A stretch of DNA of 9,378 bases from an uncultured Actinomycetes bacterium (GCA_903847495.1 CAINDT010000089.1:1-9378); one strand, 5' to 3'. Positions 1 to 9,378 are shown, counted from the stretch's first letter. Numbers and translations are program-made. The notes: generated from the sequence alone by a model not told the origin.

Positions 1-500
1 CCGAAGGCGCCCTGGCCCCAGCGGAAGAAGCGGTAGCGCTCGCCGTTGCGCTCGTACTCGCGCTCGACGTTCTTCTCGAACGCGTACTTGGTGCCGAAGG
101 TGTCGACCTGCACCGAGTGGTCGATCACGAGGTCAACGGGCACGAGCGGGTCGATGGCGCCGGGGTCGCCGCCGAGCTTGGCGTGCGCGTCGCGCATCGC
201 GGCGAGGTCGGCGATCGTCGGGATGCCAGTGAAGTCCTGCAGGATCACGCGCGACGGGATGAACGGCACCGAGGTGCCCTCCGGCGCAGGGGCGGGCCAG
301 GCGGCGAGGGCGCGAATGTCGGCCTCGGAGACGTGCGGGCCGGTCGAGTGGCGAAGCTGCATCTCGAGCAGGACCCGCACGGTGTACGGGAGCTTCGAGG
401 TGTCGATGCCAGCCTCGTCGCAGGCGGCCAGGGCGAAGTACTCGACGCCGTCGACGCCCGGAAGCGGACGGCGCGCGTTGAGAGGATCGGTGCGCGTCAT
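1..500 (-). CDS. acnA: Aconitate hydratase A, N-terminal part (runs off left edge)
   Basis: Aconitase isomerises citrate and isocitrate in the TCA cycle, using a 4Fe-4S cluster in the cytoplasm. Reading the minus strand from the ATG at 500-498 gives 166 codons open to the window edge. The protein has hallmarks of the AcnA/IRP1 branch: RVILQDFTG (residues 84-92), PVDLVIDHSVQVD (121-133, containing the conserved DHS) and RYRFFRWGQGAF (155-166). The cluster-binding cysteines and the C-terminal swivel domain lie outside the window; the family is normally about 900 residues, so only about a fifth is present. No Shine-Dalgarno precedes the ATG. It starts 26 bp after the chrA stop and is probably co-transcribed with chrA and the MATE gene. 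Family assignment is very secure; the start is likely because the only nearby upstream ATGs are out of frame. Confidence 0.95.
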   Translation of the reverse strand, partial: MTRTDPLNARRPLPGVDGVEYFALAACDEAGIDTSKLPYTVRVLLEMQLRHSTGPHVSEADIRALAAWPAPAPEGTSVPFIPSRVILQDFTGIPTIADLAAMRDAHAKLGGDPGAIDPLVPVDLVIDHSVQVDTFGTKYAFEKNVEREYERNGERYRFFRWGQGAF

Positions 501-526
501 GGCGGCATCATGCCACGGGGTCGGCG

Positions 527-1780
527 TCAGGCGAGGAGACCGACGGAGGGGCCGATCAGACCCACGATCGCGCCGATCACGGCAGCCGCCACAACGAGGA
601 CGGGTACGGGCACTCCCCGCCGCTGGAGCACGAAGACGGCGATGGCGATCGCGGCTGCGAGCACGTCGAACCCGCCGTCACGCAGGAGCGCGTGGTCGGC
701 GAGATAGACCACGAGGACGGCGATCGCGCCGGCCACCACGCCCTGGAGCGCCGCCAGCGCATCGGCAACCGGGCCGCGCCGCGGGACGTGCTCGATCAGC
801 GGTGCGCCGACCGAGATCATCAGGAATGACGGTGCGAACGTGGCGAAGGTGGCGACGAGGGCGCCGGTGATGCCGCCAGCCGCGCCGCCCAGCGTGGTCC
901 AGCCGGCGACGAAGCCGACGAACGAGTTGACCATGATCAGCGGACCTGGTGTTGTCTCGCCGAGCGCGAGGCCGGCGATCATCTGCTCCGGTGTCAGCCA
1001 GCCGAAGCGCCCGACGGCGGCAGCCGCCACGAAGGGCAGCACGGCGTACGCGCCGCCGAAGGTCACGAGCGCCACGATCGTGAAGAACCCCGTCAGTTCG
1101 GCGACCACGCCGCCGACGGCGAGCAGTGCGACCAGTGCGCCGAGCCAGATCGCGGTGCCGATCACCGCGCGACGGATGAGGGCTGGTCGGTCGACGGGGT
1201 GGGGCGGTTCGCCTGGATCCTCCTGGTCCTCGAGCGGCACGAGCGCGGCGGGGCGGAAGCGCCCGATCAGGTACCCCGCCAGCGCGCCGAGCACTACGAG
1301 GATCGGGAACAGCGCGCCGAGCAGCATCGAGACGCCGGCGATGACCGCGATGGCGAGCGTCCAGCGCGTCCGCACGACCTTGCGTCCCATCCGGATGCCG
1401 GCGGCGACCACGAGCGCCACGACGGCACCGCCGAGTGCGCGCACGATGCCGGTCACGACGCCCGTCTCGCCAAATGCCATGTAGATCCACGACAGCGCGA
1501 TGATCAGCAGCAGTGAGGGGAGGATGAAGAGCCCGCCGCTCGCCAGCGCACCGCGCACGCCGTGGAGCCGGTACCCGAGGTAGCACGCGAGCTGCTGCGC
1601 CTCGGGACCGGGCAGCGCTGTGCAGAGGCGCAGCGCGTGCAGGAACGAGCGCTCGTCGATCCAGCCGCGGCGCTCCACGACCTCGCGGTGCATCAGGTCG
1701 ATCTGCGCGATCGGCCCGCCGAACGAGATGCAGCCGAGCCGCAGCCACACGCGCAGCGCCGCCCCGAACGTCGGGGTCAC
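527..1780 (-). CDS. chrA: Chromate transporter, two-domain ChrA (CHR family)
   Basis: Predicted inner-membrane protein of 417 aa, the usual size of the two-domain chromate ion transporter family, which exports chromate, a sulfate analogue. The N-terminal CHR half carries FGGP (20-23) and PGPEAQQLA (57-65). The C-terminal half repeats the pattern with FGGAYAVLP (241-249) and TPGP (277-280). About ten or more hydrophobic segments alternate with short loops; a charged linker (about 172-204, EDQEDPGEPP) separates the halves. The start chosen is GTG at 1780-1778, which overlaps the MATE stop codon as GTGA. The reading frame stays open upstream to 2050, but that stretch is arginine/histidine-rich shadow of the MATE gene. 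No Shine-Dalgarno is visible, so translation is probably coupled to the MATE gene. No ChrB-type regulator is in the window. The real substrate is not certain from family alone. Confidence 0.9.
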   Translation of the reverse strand: MTPTFGAALRVWLRLGCISFGGPIAQIDLMHREVVERRGWIDERSFLHALRLCTALPGPEAQQLACYLGYRLHGVRGALASGGLFILPSLLLIIALSWIYMAFGETGVVTGIVRALGGAVVALVVAAGIRMGRKVVRTRWTLAIAVIAGVSMLLGALFPILVVLGALAGYLIGRFRPAALVPLEDQEDPGEPPHPVDRPALIRRAVIGTAIWLGALVALLAVGGVVAELTGFFTIVALVTFGGAYAVLPFVAAAAVGRFGWLTPEQMIAGLALGETTPGPLIMVNSFVGFVAGWTTLGGAAGGITGALVATFATFAPSFLMISVGAPLIEHVPRRGPVADALAALQGVVAGAIAVLVVYLADHALLRDGGFDVLAAAIAIAVFVLQRRGVPVPVLVVAAAVIGAIVGLIGPSVGLLA

Positions 1781-3081
1781 GTCGTGGCGCCGCCGATCGC
1801 CCACGCGCCACGCCACGTGCGGGCACCGCCGAGGCCGAAGCGGATCAGGATGAACAGCGTGATGCCGACCCAGAGGCCGGTCAGGCCCCAGCCGAGGAAG
1901 ATCGTGCCGAGCATGCAGGGAAGGTACCCGCCCAGCACGGCGACGAGGGTGAAGTTCCGCATAAAGGCTGTGTCGCCTGCGCCGACGAGGATGCCGTCGA
2001 TGGCGAAGACCACGCCGGCGAAGGGCTGCATCCCGCCGAACCAGATCCACGCGGCGCCGGTCGCGTCGACGACGTCATCGTCATTGGTGAACAGGCGGGG
2101 GATGATGCGCCAGCCTGCGAGGATGATCGCGCCGAAGACCGCACCGACCATCGCTCCCAGCTGGCAGAGGCGTCGGGCGGTGGCGCGCGCGGCGGCGATG
2201 TCGTCCGCCCCGAGCAGCTCGCCGATCAGCGCCTGCGCCGCGATCGCGAAGGCGTCGAGCGTGAGCGCGAGGAAGTACCAGAGCTGGATCGCGATCAGGT
2301 GTGCGGCCACCTGTTCGGGGCCGAGCCGCGAGGCGACGGCAGTGGCACTCAGGAACGTGCTCTCGAGCGCGATCGTGCGGATGCCGAGATCACGCGCGGC
2401 GCCGAGCTGCTCGATCAGGCCCTCGCGGTAGGGGCGCAGCGAGACCTGCTCGCGCAGGAGGGCTTGCAGAAACAGTGCGGCGGCGAAGATCTGCCCGACG
2501 ACGTTCGCGTAGGCAGAGCCATTCAGGCCAAGGTCGAAGCCGTAGACAAGCAGGGGCGCGAGAGCCGCGCTGACGATGTTCGAGGCGATCAGGTAGACAA
2601 GCGGCTTGCGGAGATCCTGCACGCCGCGCAGCCAGCCGCAGCCGGCCAGCACGATCGTCACGAAGGGAACGCCAAACAGCGCGATGCGCAGCCAGCCGAG
2701 TGCAGCGGCCTGCGTCTCGGGGTGGTCGCCCGCGATCAGGCCCGTGAGTGGATCGGCGAACACCTGCAGGACGATCAGCAGGAGGACGCCGACGATTGCC
2801 CCGAGCCACGTTGCCTGCACGCCACGCTCGACGGCCTCCTGGCGCCGACCGGCGCCGAACAGTCGCGAGGCGCGACTCGTGGTGCCGTACGCGAGGAAGT
2901 TCATCAGCCAGATCGCATTGCCCAGCAGCGCAGCGCCGACGGCGAGCCCCGCGAGCGACTCCTTGCCGAGGTGGCCGACGACGGCGGTGTCGACGAGCAG
3001 GTAGAGCGGTTCGGCCGCCAGCGACCCGAGCGCCGGGATCGCGAGCGCGAAGATACGGCGGTCGGATACGCGCGTCGTCAC
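1777..3081 (-). CDS. MATE family efflux transporter (DinF-like)
   Basis: Predicted 434-aa polytopic membrane protein of the multidrug and toxic compound extrusion family, which exports organic cations and drugs using Na+ or H+ gradients. The N-terminus has the DinF-type signature in TM1 (LAIPALGSLAAEPLYLLVDT, Asp31, then AVVGHLG) and the following segment LAGLAVGAALLGNAIW. The rest alternates about twelve hydrophobic segments with short basic loops such as RRQEAVERG, and ends in AWAIGGATT. Length fits the family. The start is ambiguous: GTG at 3081-3079 is preferred because a TACGCT hexamer sits 6 nt upstream and the conserved domain begins right after; another in-frame GTG at 3111-3109 would add ten residues (starting MERTCTYASA) but would put the intergenic dyad inside the gene. 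Its stop overlaps the chrA start. Substrate unknown. Confidence 0.88.
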   Translation of the reverse strand: MTTRVSDRRIFALAIPALGSLAAEPLYLLVDTAVVGHLGKESLAGLAVGAALLGNAIWLMNFLAYGTTSRASRLFGAGRRQEAVERGVQATWLGAIVGVLLLIVLQVFADPLTGLIAGDHPETQAAALGWLRIALFGVPFVTIVLAGCGWLRGVQDLRKPLVYLIASNIVSAALAPLLVYGFDLGLNGSAYANVVGQIFAAALFLQALLREQVSLRPYREGLIEQLGAARDLGIRTIALESTFLSATAVASRLGPEQVAAHLIAIQLWYFLALTLDAFAIAAQALIGELLGADDIAAARATARRLCQLGAMVGAVFGAIILAGWRIIPRLFTNDDDVVDATGAAWIWFGGMQPFAGVVFAIDGILVGAGDTAFMRNFTLVAVLGGYLPCMLGTIFLGWGLTGLWVGITLFILIRFGLGGARTWRGAWAIGGATT

Positions 3082-3087
3082 GGCGGA

Positions 3088-3093
3088 AGCGTA
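3088..3093 (-). promoter_or_regulatory. Candidate -10 element of leaderless promoter for the MATE-chrA-acnA unit
   Basis: On the minus strand TACGCT is followed by 6 nt (TCCGCC) and the GTG at 3081, a mirror image of the arrangement on the other strand. It fits a leaderless start and is the main reason for preferring this GTG over the one at 3111. No clear -35. Confidence 0.42.
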
Positions 3094-3101
3094 CGTGCAG
3101 G

Positions 3102-3107
3102 TACGCT
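3102..3107 (+). promoter_or_regulatory. Candidate -10 element of leaderless promoter for the DsbA-fold gene
   Basis: TACGCT matches the TAnnnT pattern of actinobacterial -10 elements and is followed by 6 nt (CCACCC) and the ATG at 3114. This places the expected transcript start at or beside the start codon, which fits the lack of a Shine-Dalgarno. No convincing -35 is seen. Confidence 0.45.
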
Positions 3108-3113
3108 CCACCC

Positions 3114-3980
3114 ATGGCCATCGACGTCGTCCACTACACCGATCCGGGCTGCCCGTGGGCGTACTCCGCCGAGCCCTTCATCCGCGCGCTCGAGTGGCGC
3201 TACGGCGATGGGCTCACCTGGCGCACCTGCATGATCGGCCTCGCCGAGGATCCGCAGCGCTACATCGATGCCGGTTACACGGGCGAGAAGATGACGCAGT
3301 GGCACATCGAGTTCCGCGACCGCTTCGGCATGCCGTTTGCGACTGCGCCACGTGAGCGCCCCGCGGCGACCGGCTTGGCCTGCCGGCTGATCGTCAGCGC
3401 CCGGCGCCAAGGTCACGACGCAGCCGACGCGGTGATGCGCGCGATGCGCTTCTCGTGGTTCACGGACCCGCGCCCGCACGACTCGCTCGAGGTGCTCGAG
3501 CCGATCGTCCGCAGCGTCCCCGGTATCGATGCCGATGCCGTGCTGGCGGGCCTTGACGACCCGGCGGTCGAGGAGGCGTACCTCGCCGACAAGCGCGAGT
3601 CGCGCACGATCCTGCCGCCCGCCATGGCGCAGGGCAAGACGGCCGATACGGACGGCGAGGAGCGGTACACCGCGCCGAGCCTCACCTTCAGCCGTGACGG
3701 CGAGATGCTCGTGGCCGCCGGGTGGCAGCCGCTGGCCGCCTACGACGTCTGCATCGCGAACCTCGAGCCGTCCCTGCCGCAGCGCGGCCCGGCTGGCCCG
3801 GAGGAGACGCTGCCCGCCTTCCCGCGCGGTCTCACCACCTACGAGGTCGCGCTGCTCAAGTGCGCGCGCAACGACGATCCCGATCTCGCGGCGACGGAGT
3901 GGGATCTGATCTCGCTCGCCGCAAATGGCAAGGCGCGGCGCGTGGCGGTCGGCCACGACGCGCTCTGGCTGCCGGTCTAG
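3114..3980 (+). CDS. DsbA-family (thioredoxin-fold) protein with single-cysteine CPWA motif
   Basis: 288-aa cytoplasmic protein without a signal peptide. After the first beta strand (AIDVVHYTD) comes DPGCPWAY, with Cys13-Pro14-Trp15-Ala16 at the thioredoxin-fold active-site position. This is the layout of DsbA/FrnE-like proteins, but the second active-site cysteine is replaced by alanine. The helical insertion typical of DsbA follows (about 60-165), and RYTAPSLTF (184-192) supplies the likely cis-proline (Pro188) strand, followed by GWQPL. The last 80 residues form an extra domain I do not recognise. With one cysteine at the motif a disulfide-cycling oxidoreductase is unlikely; a glutathione-S-transferase-kappa-like, isomerase-like or other mono-thiol role is possible. 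The ATG at 3114 is chosen because the fold begins at once; the open frame further upstream (to 2748) is shadow of the MATE gene. It ends 3 bp from the end of the convergent topoisomerase gene. Confidence 0.82.
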   Translation: MAIDVVHYTDPGCPWAYSAEPFIRALEWRYGDGLTWRTCMIGLAEDPQRYIDAGYTGEKMTQWHIEFRDRFGMPFATAPRERPAATGLACRLIVSARRQGHDAADAVMRAMRFSWFTDPRPHDSLEVLEPIVRSVPGIDADAVLAGLDDPAVEEAYLADKRESRTILPPAMAQGKTADTDGEERYTAPSLTFSRDGEMLVAAGWQPLAAYDVCIANLEPSLPQRGPAGPEETLPAFPRGLTTYEVALLKCARNDDPDLAATEWDLISLAANGKARRVAVGHDALWLPV

Positions 3981-3983
3981 GGG

Positions 3984-6667
<2,684 letters not shown>

Positions 6668-6671
<4 letters not shown>

Positions 6672-8620
6672 ACCAGCACCTCGGAATCGGCGGCCGACTC
6701 TTCGAGCCAGGCGCGGCGCGGGGCGGGGTTGGAGCCCATCACGAGATCGACCGTCTTGGCCGCCTCGGCCGCGTCCTCGATCGAGATCTGCTGCAGGCGA
6801 CGCGTCGCCGGGTCAAACACCGTTTCGCGCAGCTGATCGGGGTTCATCTCGCCGAGGCCCTTGAAGCGCGTGACGTTGTCGCCGGTGCGCTTCGTCTTGG
6901 CGAGCGTGTCGCGCAGCTCCTCCTCGGTGTGCACGTAGACGGCCGACCCGTCCTTGAGCGAGATGCGGAACAGCGGTGGGCGGGCCAGGAACACGCGGCC
7001 GCCGGCCAGGAGGTCGGGGAACAGCTCGTGGAACAGGGTGATCAGCAGGTTGGTGATGTGCGCGCCGTCGGCATCGGCGTCGGCGGTGATCACGACCTTG
7101 CCGTAGCGCAGCTGCTCTTCCTCGAGCGTGGCGACAAGCGCGGAGCCGATCACGTCCTTGCGGCCGCCGAGTGCCACGAGGATCGAATCGACCTCGGCGT
7201 TGTCGAAGGCCTTGCCGTTCTTGGCGCCGAGCACGTTGAGGATCTTGCCGCGGATCGGCAGGATCGCCTGCGTGGCGTTGTCGCGCGCCTGCTTGGCGCT
7301 GCCACCGGCGGAGTCGCCCTCGACGATGAAGATCTCGCGCTCGATGTTGGGGATCGATGGGTTGTCGATCGTGTCGGCGAGCTTGCCGGGCAGATTCGAG
7401 TCGCTCATGATCGACGTCGCCGCGTTGCGGAGCTTCTTCGAGATCTTCGCCTTGGCGAGGCGGACGTCGCGGGCCAGCACGACGCGGTCGAGGATCTTCT
7501 TCGCGTCGTCGGCGTTCTTCTTGTCGGCCAGCCAGTCGGCCAGCGCCTGCCCGGTGAAGGCAGCCACGGAGGTCTGCGCCTCCTGGTTGTTGAGGCGTCC
7601 CTTCGTCTGGCCCTCGAACTGCGGGTCCTCGAGCATCACGGAGATCGCGCCGGTCAGGCCGTCGGCGACGTCCTTGGCGTCGAGCGACTCGCCCTTGTCC
7701 TTCTTCAGGCGGCCCGCGTCGTAGGCGGCCTGGTTGAGCACGCGCGTCAGCGCGCGGCGCAGACCGGAGACGTGCGCGCCGCCATCGACGGTGTTGACGA
7801 CGTTGCAGAAGGAGTAGACGCGATCGTCGGCGCCCATCGTCCACTGCAGCGCGATCTCGATCGGAATGCCACCCGACTCGCCGTTAAGCGAGATGATCGT
7901 CGGGTGCGCGACGTCACGGCTCTCGTTGAGCTCGTGCACGTAGTCGGCCAGGCCGTTGTCGCTCTTGTAGGTGTGCTCGGCGCCGTCGGGCGTGCGCAGC
8001 GTGAACGACAGACCGCGGACGAGGAACGACTTCTCGCGCAGGCGCTGCTGCACCGTCGTGTTCGAGAGGTGCGCGTTCTTGTCGAAGATCGTGCGGTCGG
8101 GCGTGAACTTCACGGTCGTGCCGGTGCCCTCGCCCTTTTCGAGCGCGCGTACGTCCTTGACCGGGCCGTCGGGCACGCCGCGCTGGTAGCGCTGCGACCA
8201 GAGCCGCTTGTCGCGCCGCACCTCGACCTCGAGCCATTCGGAGAGTGCGTTCGTCACCGATGCGCCGACGCCGTGCAGACCGCCGGAGACCTTGTAGCCG
8301 CCGTCGCCGAACTTGCCGCCGGCGTGCAGCTTCGTGAAGACGAGCTCGAGCGCGGAGACCTTCTGCTCGGGGTGGATATCGACCGGGATGCCGCGGCCGT
8401 CGTCGGTGATGGTGATCACCTCGCCGTCGGCGATCTCGACGACGATGTTCGAGCAGCGGCCGGCCAGCGCCTCGTCGACGGCGTTGTCGACGACCTCCCA
8501 GATCAGATGGTGCAGTGCGCGGCTGTTGGTGCCGCCGATGTACATGCCCGGGCGCACGCGCACGGGCTCGAGGCCCTCGAGCACACGGATATCGGCAGCG
8601 CTGTAGCGGTCCTTCGCCAT
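6668..8620 (-). CDS. parE: Type IIA topoisomerase subunit B (ParE/GyrB), ATPase and Toprim subunit
   Basis: 650-aa ATPase subunit that partners the A subunit encoded just downstream. GHKL ATPase motifs are complete: WEVVDN (41-46, catalytic Glu42 and Mg-binding Asn46), DDGRGIP (73-79), GGLHGVGAS (113-121) and GTGTTVKF (165-172). The transducer has the QTK loop (Gln338-Lys340). The Toprim domain has EGDSAGGSAKQARD (434-447) and DADAD (514-518) for Mg2+, and the C-terminal zone has FKGLGEMNPDQL (586-597). No large insertion like that of E. coli GyrB is present. The start is ATG at 8620-8618: the conserved N-terminus follows immediately, whereas the in-frame extension up to 8776 shows no family features. 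There is no Shine-Dalgarno, but a TAnnnT hexamer lies 8 nt upstream. The ParE rather than GyrB assignment rests mostly on the partner and is moderate. Confidence 0.93.
6677..6682 (-). promoter_or_regulatory. Ribosome-binding site of the A-subunit gene
   Basis: GAGGTG lies 5 nt before the GTG start at 6671, inside the last codons of the B-subunit gene. It decides the start and allows re-initiation by ribosomes ending at the overlapping TGA. Confidence 0.6.
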
Positions 8621-8628
8621 CGGATCGC

Positions 8629-8634
8629 AGGCTA
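8629..8634 (-). promoter_or_regulatory. Candidate -10 element of leaderless promoter for parE-parC
   Basis: On the minus strand TAGCCT (TAnnnT pattern) is followed by 8 nt (GCGATCCG) and the parE ATG at 8620. No purine-rich ribosome-binding site lies between, so a leaderless transcript is the simplest reading. No clear -35 was found. Confidence 0.4.
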
Positions 8635-8706
8635 GTCGCTGGGGTTCCGGGTCCCTGTCTCCGTCGCGAGAGGACACAGCGTCACACGCGTGAAAGCGAA
8701 CACTTC

Positions 8707-8712
8707 TAGGCT
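8707..8712 (+). promoter_or_regulatory. Possible -10 element of the fumC promoter
   Basis: TAGGCT fits TAnnnT and would give a 5' leader of about 70 nt carrying the GGAG ribosome-binding site. The best -35-like hexamer (GTCACA, 8681-8686) is 20 bp away, wider than usual, so the assignment is weak. Confidence 0.25.
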
Positions 8713-8776
8713 TGAACACGCGACCTCGCGAAACCACCTCTGACGGCACATCCGTCCCCACCCGTCGACGCCCCAC

Positions 8777-8780
8777 GGAG
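8777..8780 (+). promoter_or_regulatory. Ribosome-binding site of fumC
   Basis: GGAG lies 10 nt before the ATG at 8791, slightly long but usable, and supports this ATG as start. It contrasts with the apparently leaderless parE on the other side. Confidence 0.5.
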
Positions 8781-8790
8781 ACTCACCACC

Positions 8791-9378
8791 ATGGCTGAAC
8801 GTGCACCGAAGATCCTCAACCTCCCGATCGGACTGAAGGCCCGTGGCGAGCGCCGCGAGTTCGACAGCCTCGGCACGGTGATGGTCCCCGCCGACCGTTA
8901 CTGGGGCGCGCAGACGCAGCGCAGCTTGATCCACTTCAACATCGGCAACGACCGCATGCCGCACGAGGTCTACCACGCGTACGGCTACGTCAAGAAGGCC
9001 GCCGCGATCGTCAATACGCGCCATGGCCGCCTGCCGGCGTGGAAGGGCAAGCTGATCGAGCGCGTCTGCGACGAGGTCATCACCGGCCAGCTCGACGAGG
9101 ACTTCCCGCTCTACGTGTGGCAGACCGGTTCGGGCACGCAGTCGAACATGAACGTCAACGAGGTCGTCTCGAACCGCTGCATCCAGCTCGTCGGCGGCAA
9201 GCTCGGCTCGCAGGAGCCGATCCACCCGAACGACCACGTCAACATGGGCCAGTCGTCGAACGACACGTTCCCGACCGCCATGCACATCGCCGCGTACACG
9301 ATGACCGTCGAGAAGACGATCCCCGCGCTCAAGCGCCTGCAGAAGGCACTGGCCAAGAAGTCGCGCCAGTGGGACAGC
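8791..9378 (+). CDS. fumC: Class II fumarate hydratase, N-terminal part (runs off right edge)
   Basis: Fumarase C reversibly hydrates fumarate to malate in the TCA cycle as an iron-free homotetramer in the cytoplasm. 196 codons are present, open to the window edge, of a family about 460-480 aa long. Family motifs are clear: EFDSLGTVMVPAD (23-35), WGAQTQRS (38-45), QTGSGTQSNMN (111-121, A-site residues), HPNDHVN (145-151, B-site loop) and QSSNDTFPTAMH (154-165). The general-base histidine region and the GSSxMPxKxN signature lie beyond the edge. The related aspartase and argininosuccinate lyases share parts of these motifs, but the HPNDHVN and QSSNDTFPTAMH combination favours fumarase; aspartase remains a minor alternative. 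About 20 residues precede the usual family start (MAERAPKILNLPIGLKARGE). It is divergent from the topoisomerase operon. Confidence 0.93.
   Translation, partial: MAERAPKILNLPIGLKARGERREFDSLGTVMVPADRYWGAQTQRSLIHFNIGNDRMPHEVYHAYGYVKKAAAIVNTRHGRLPAWKGKLIERVCDEVITGQLDEDFPLYVWQTGSGTQSNMNVNEVVSNRCIQLVGGKLGSQEPIHPNDHVNMGQSSNDTFPTAMHIAAYTMTVEKTIPALKRLQKALAKKSRQWDS

Larger units (their letters stand above)
3088..3107. promoter_or_regulatory. 20-bp dyad between divergent genes (candidate shared operator/promoter)
   Basis: AGCGTAC (3088-3094) and GTACGCT (3101-3107) are perfect inverted 7-mers, and the central TGCA (3096-3099) is itself palindromic, so 18 of 20 positions are symmetric; only the pair 3095/3100 (G/G) breaks it. 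The dyad sits 6 bp from the GTG of the MATE gene on one side and 6 bp from the ATG of the DsbA-fold gene on the other. A site of this length and symmetry is typical of a homodimeric repressor, but none is encoded in the window. Confidence 0.5.
8621..8790. other. Divergent intergenic control region parE / fumC
   Basis: This 170-bp stretch is the only sizeable non-coding segment. Besides the -10 candidates at either side it holds a perfect 8-bp palindrome CACGCGTG (8685-8692), an inverted pair CGCGA/TCGCG with a 2-nt gap (8719-8730) and a direct repeat of GAACAC (8698-8703 and 8714-8719) that brackets TAGGCT. It looks less coding than its surroundings, with A-rich patches (8691-8702, 8730-8734). 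No RNA gene or riboswitch fold was recognised. Confidence 0.5.

Noticed and set aside
1781..2050. 90-residue N-terminal extension of the chromate transporter
   Set aside because: Arg/His-rich shadow of the MATE 3' end; the CHR domain starts after the GTG at 1780.
527..3081. Frequent CGATCAG/GATC motifs across the transporter genes as a possible uptake or methylation signal
   Set aside because: They mostly read as Leu-Ile or Ile codon pairs (CTG ATC) on the coding strand, so membrane-protein composition and codon use explain them.
2299..3234. 311-codon plus-strand frame opposite the MATE gene and running into the DsbA-fold gene
   Set aside because: Low-complexity Glu/Gln/Arg/Asp composition, no family features, and it overlaps two well-supported genes.
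3078..3956. 292-codon minus-strand frame opposite the DsbA-fold gene
   Set aside because: Arginine/alanine-rich antisense shadow; the plus strand carries the thioredoxin-fold motifs.
6929..8635. 568-codon open frame on the plus strand, opposite parE
   Set aside because: Same GC-driven artefact; the opposite strand encodes complete GHKL and Toprim motifs.
8621..8776. 52-residue N-terminal extension of parE
   Set aside because: In frame but without family similarity; GHKL proteins of this type begin right at the ATG at 8620, and the extension spans likely promoter DNA.
8632..9285. 217-codon minus-strand frame opposite fumC
   Set aside because: Antisense to clear fumarase motifs and covers the divergent control region.

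Overview
The window is GC-rich (about two-thirds G+C by eye) and almost wall-to-wall coding, with strong G/C preference at third codon positions, several GTG starts, GTGA-type gene overlaps, and starts that lack a Shine-Dalgarno but have a TAnnnT hexamer a few bases upstream. Together with the gene families this suggests a chromosomal segment of a high-GC actinobacterium, perhaps Thermoleophilia-like. The lineage is an inference and no marker here fixes it.

Left block (1-3081, minus strand): three genes read leftwards, a MATE/DinF-type efflux protein, then a two-domain ChrA-type chromate transporter whose GTG start overlaps the MATE stop as GTGA, then after 26 bp the 5' part of aconitase A, which runs off the left edge. 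They look like one transcription unit. Right of it, on the plus strand, is a DsbA-fold protein with a single-cysteine CPWA motif (3114-3980). The 32 bp between the two divergent start codons hold a near-perfect 20-bp dyad whose two arms each contain a TACGCT hexamer exactly 6 nt from a start codon. This reads as back-to-back leaderless promoters.

Central block (3984-8620, minus strand): a type IIA topoisomerase operon, B subunit (ParE/GyrB, 650 aa) followed by A subunit (ParC/GyrA, 895 aa), overlapping as GTGA. The A subunit has a long acidic N-terminal tail, a GNWG motif with an enlarged loop before the catalytic tyrosine, and no GyrA-box in the first C-terminal blade. It is therefore more likely topoisomerase IV-like than the housekeeping gyrase. 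Its 3' end lies 3 bp from the 3' end of the DsbA-fold gene.

Right block: a 170-bp intergenic region (8621-8790) with the divergent control signals of parE and fumC, then the first 196 codons of class II fumarase on the plus strand. Two TCA-cycle genes (acnA and fumC) thus flank the window. No mobile elements, CRISPR arrays, tRNA or rRNA genes or long repeats were seen. This is mostly an ordinary core-genome region; the points of interest are promoter architecture and topoisomerase subunit structure, and I found no clear undescribed system.
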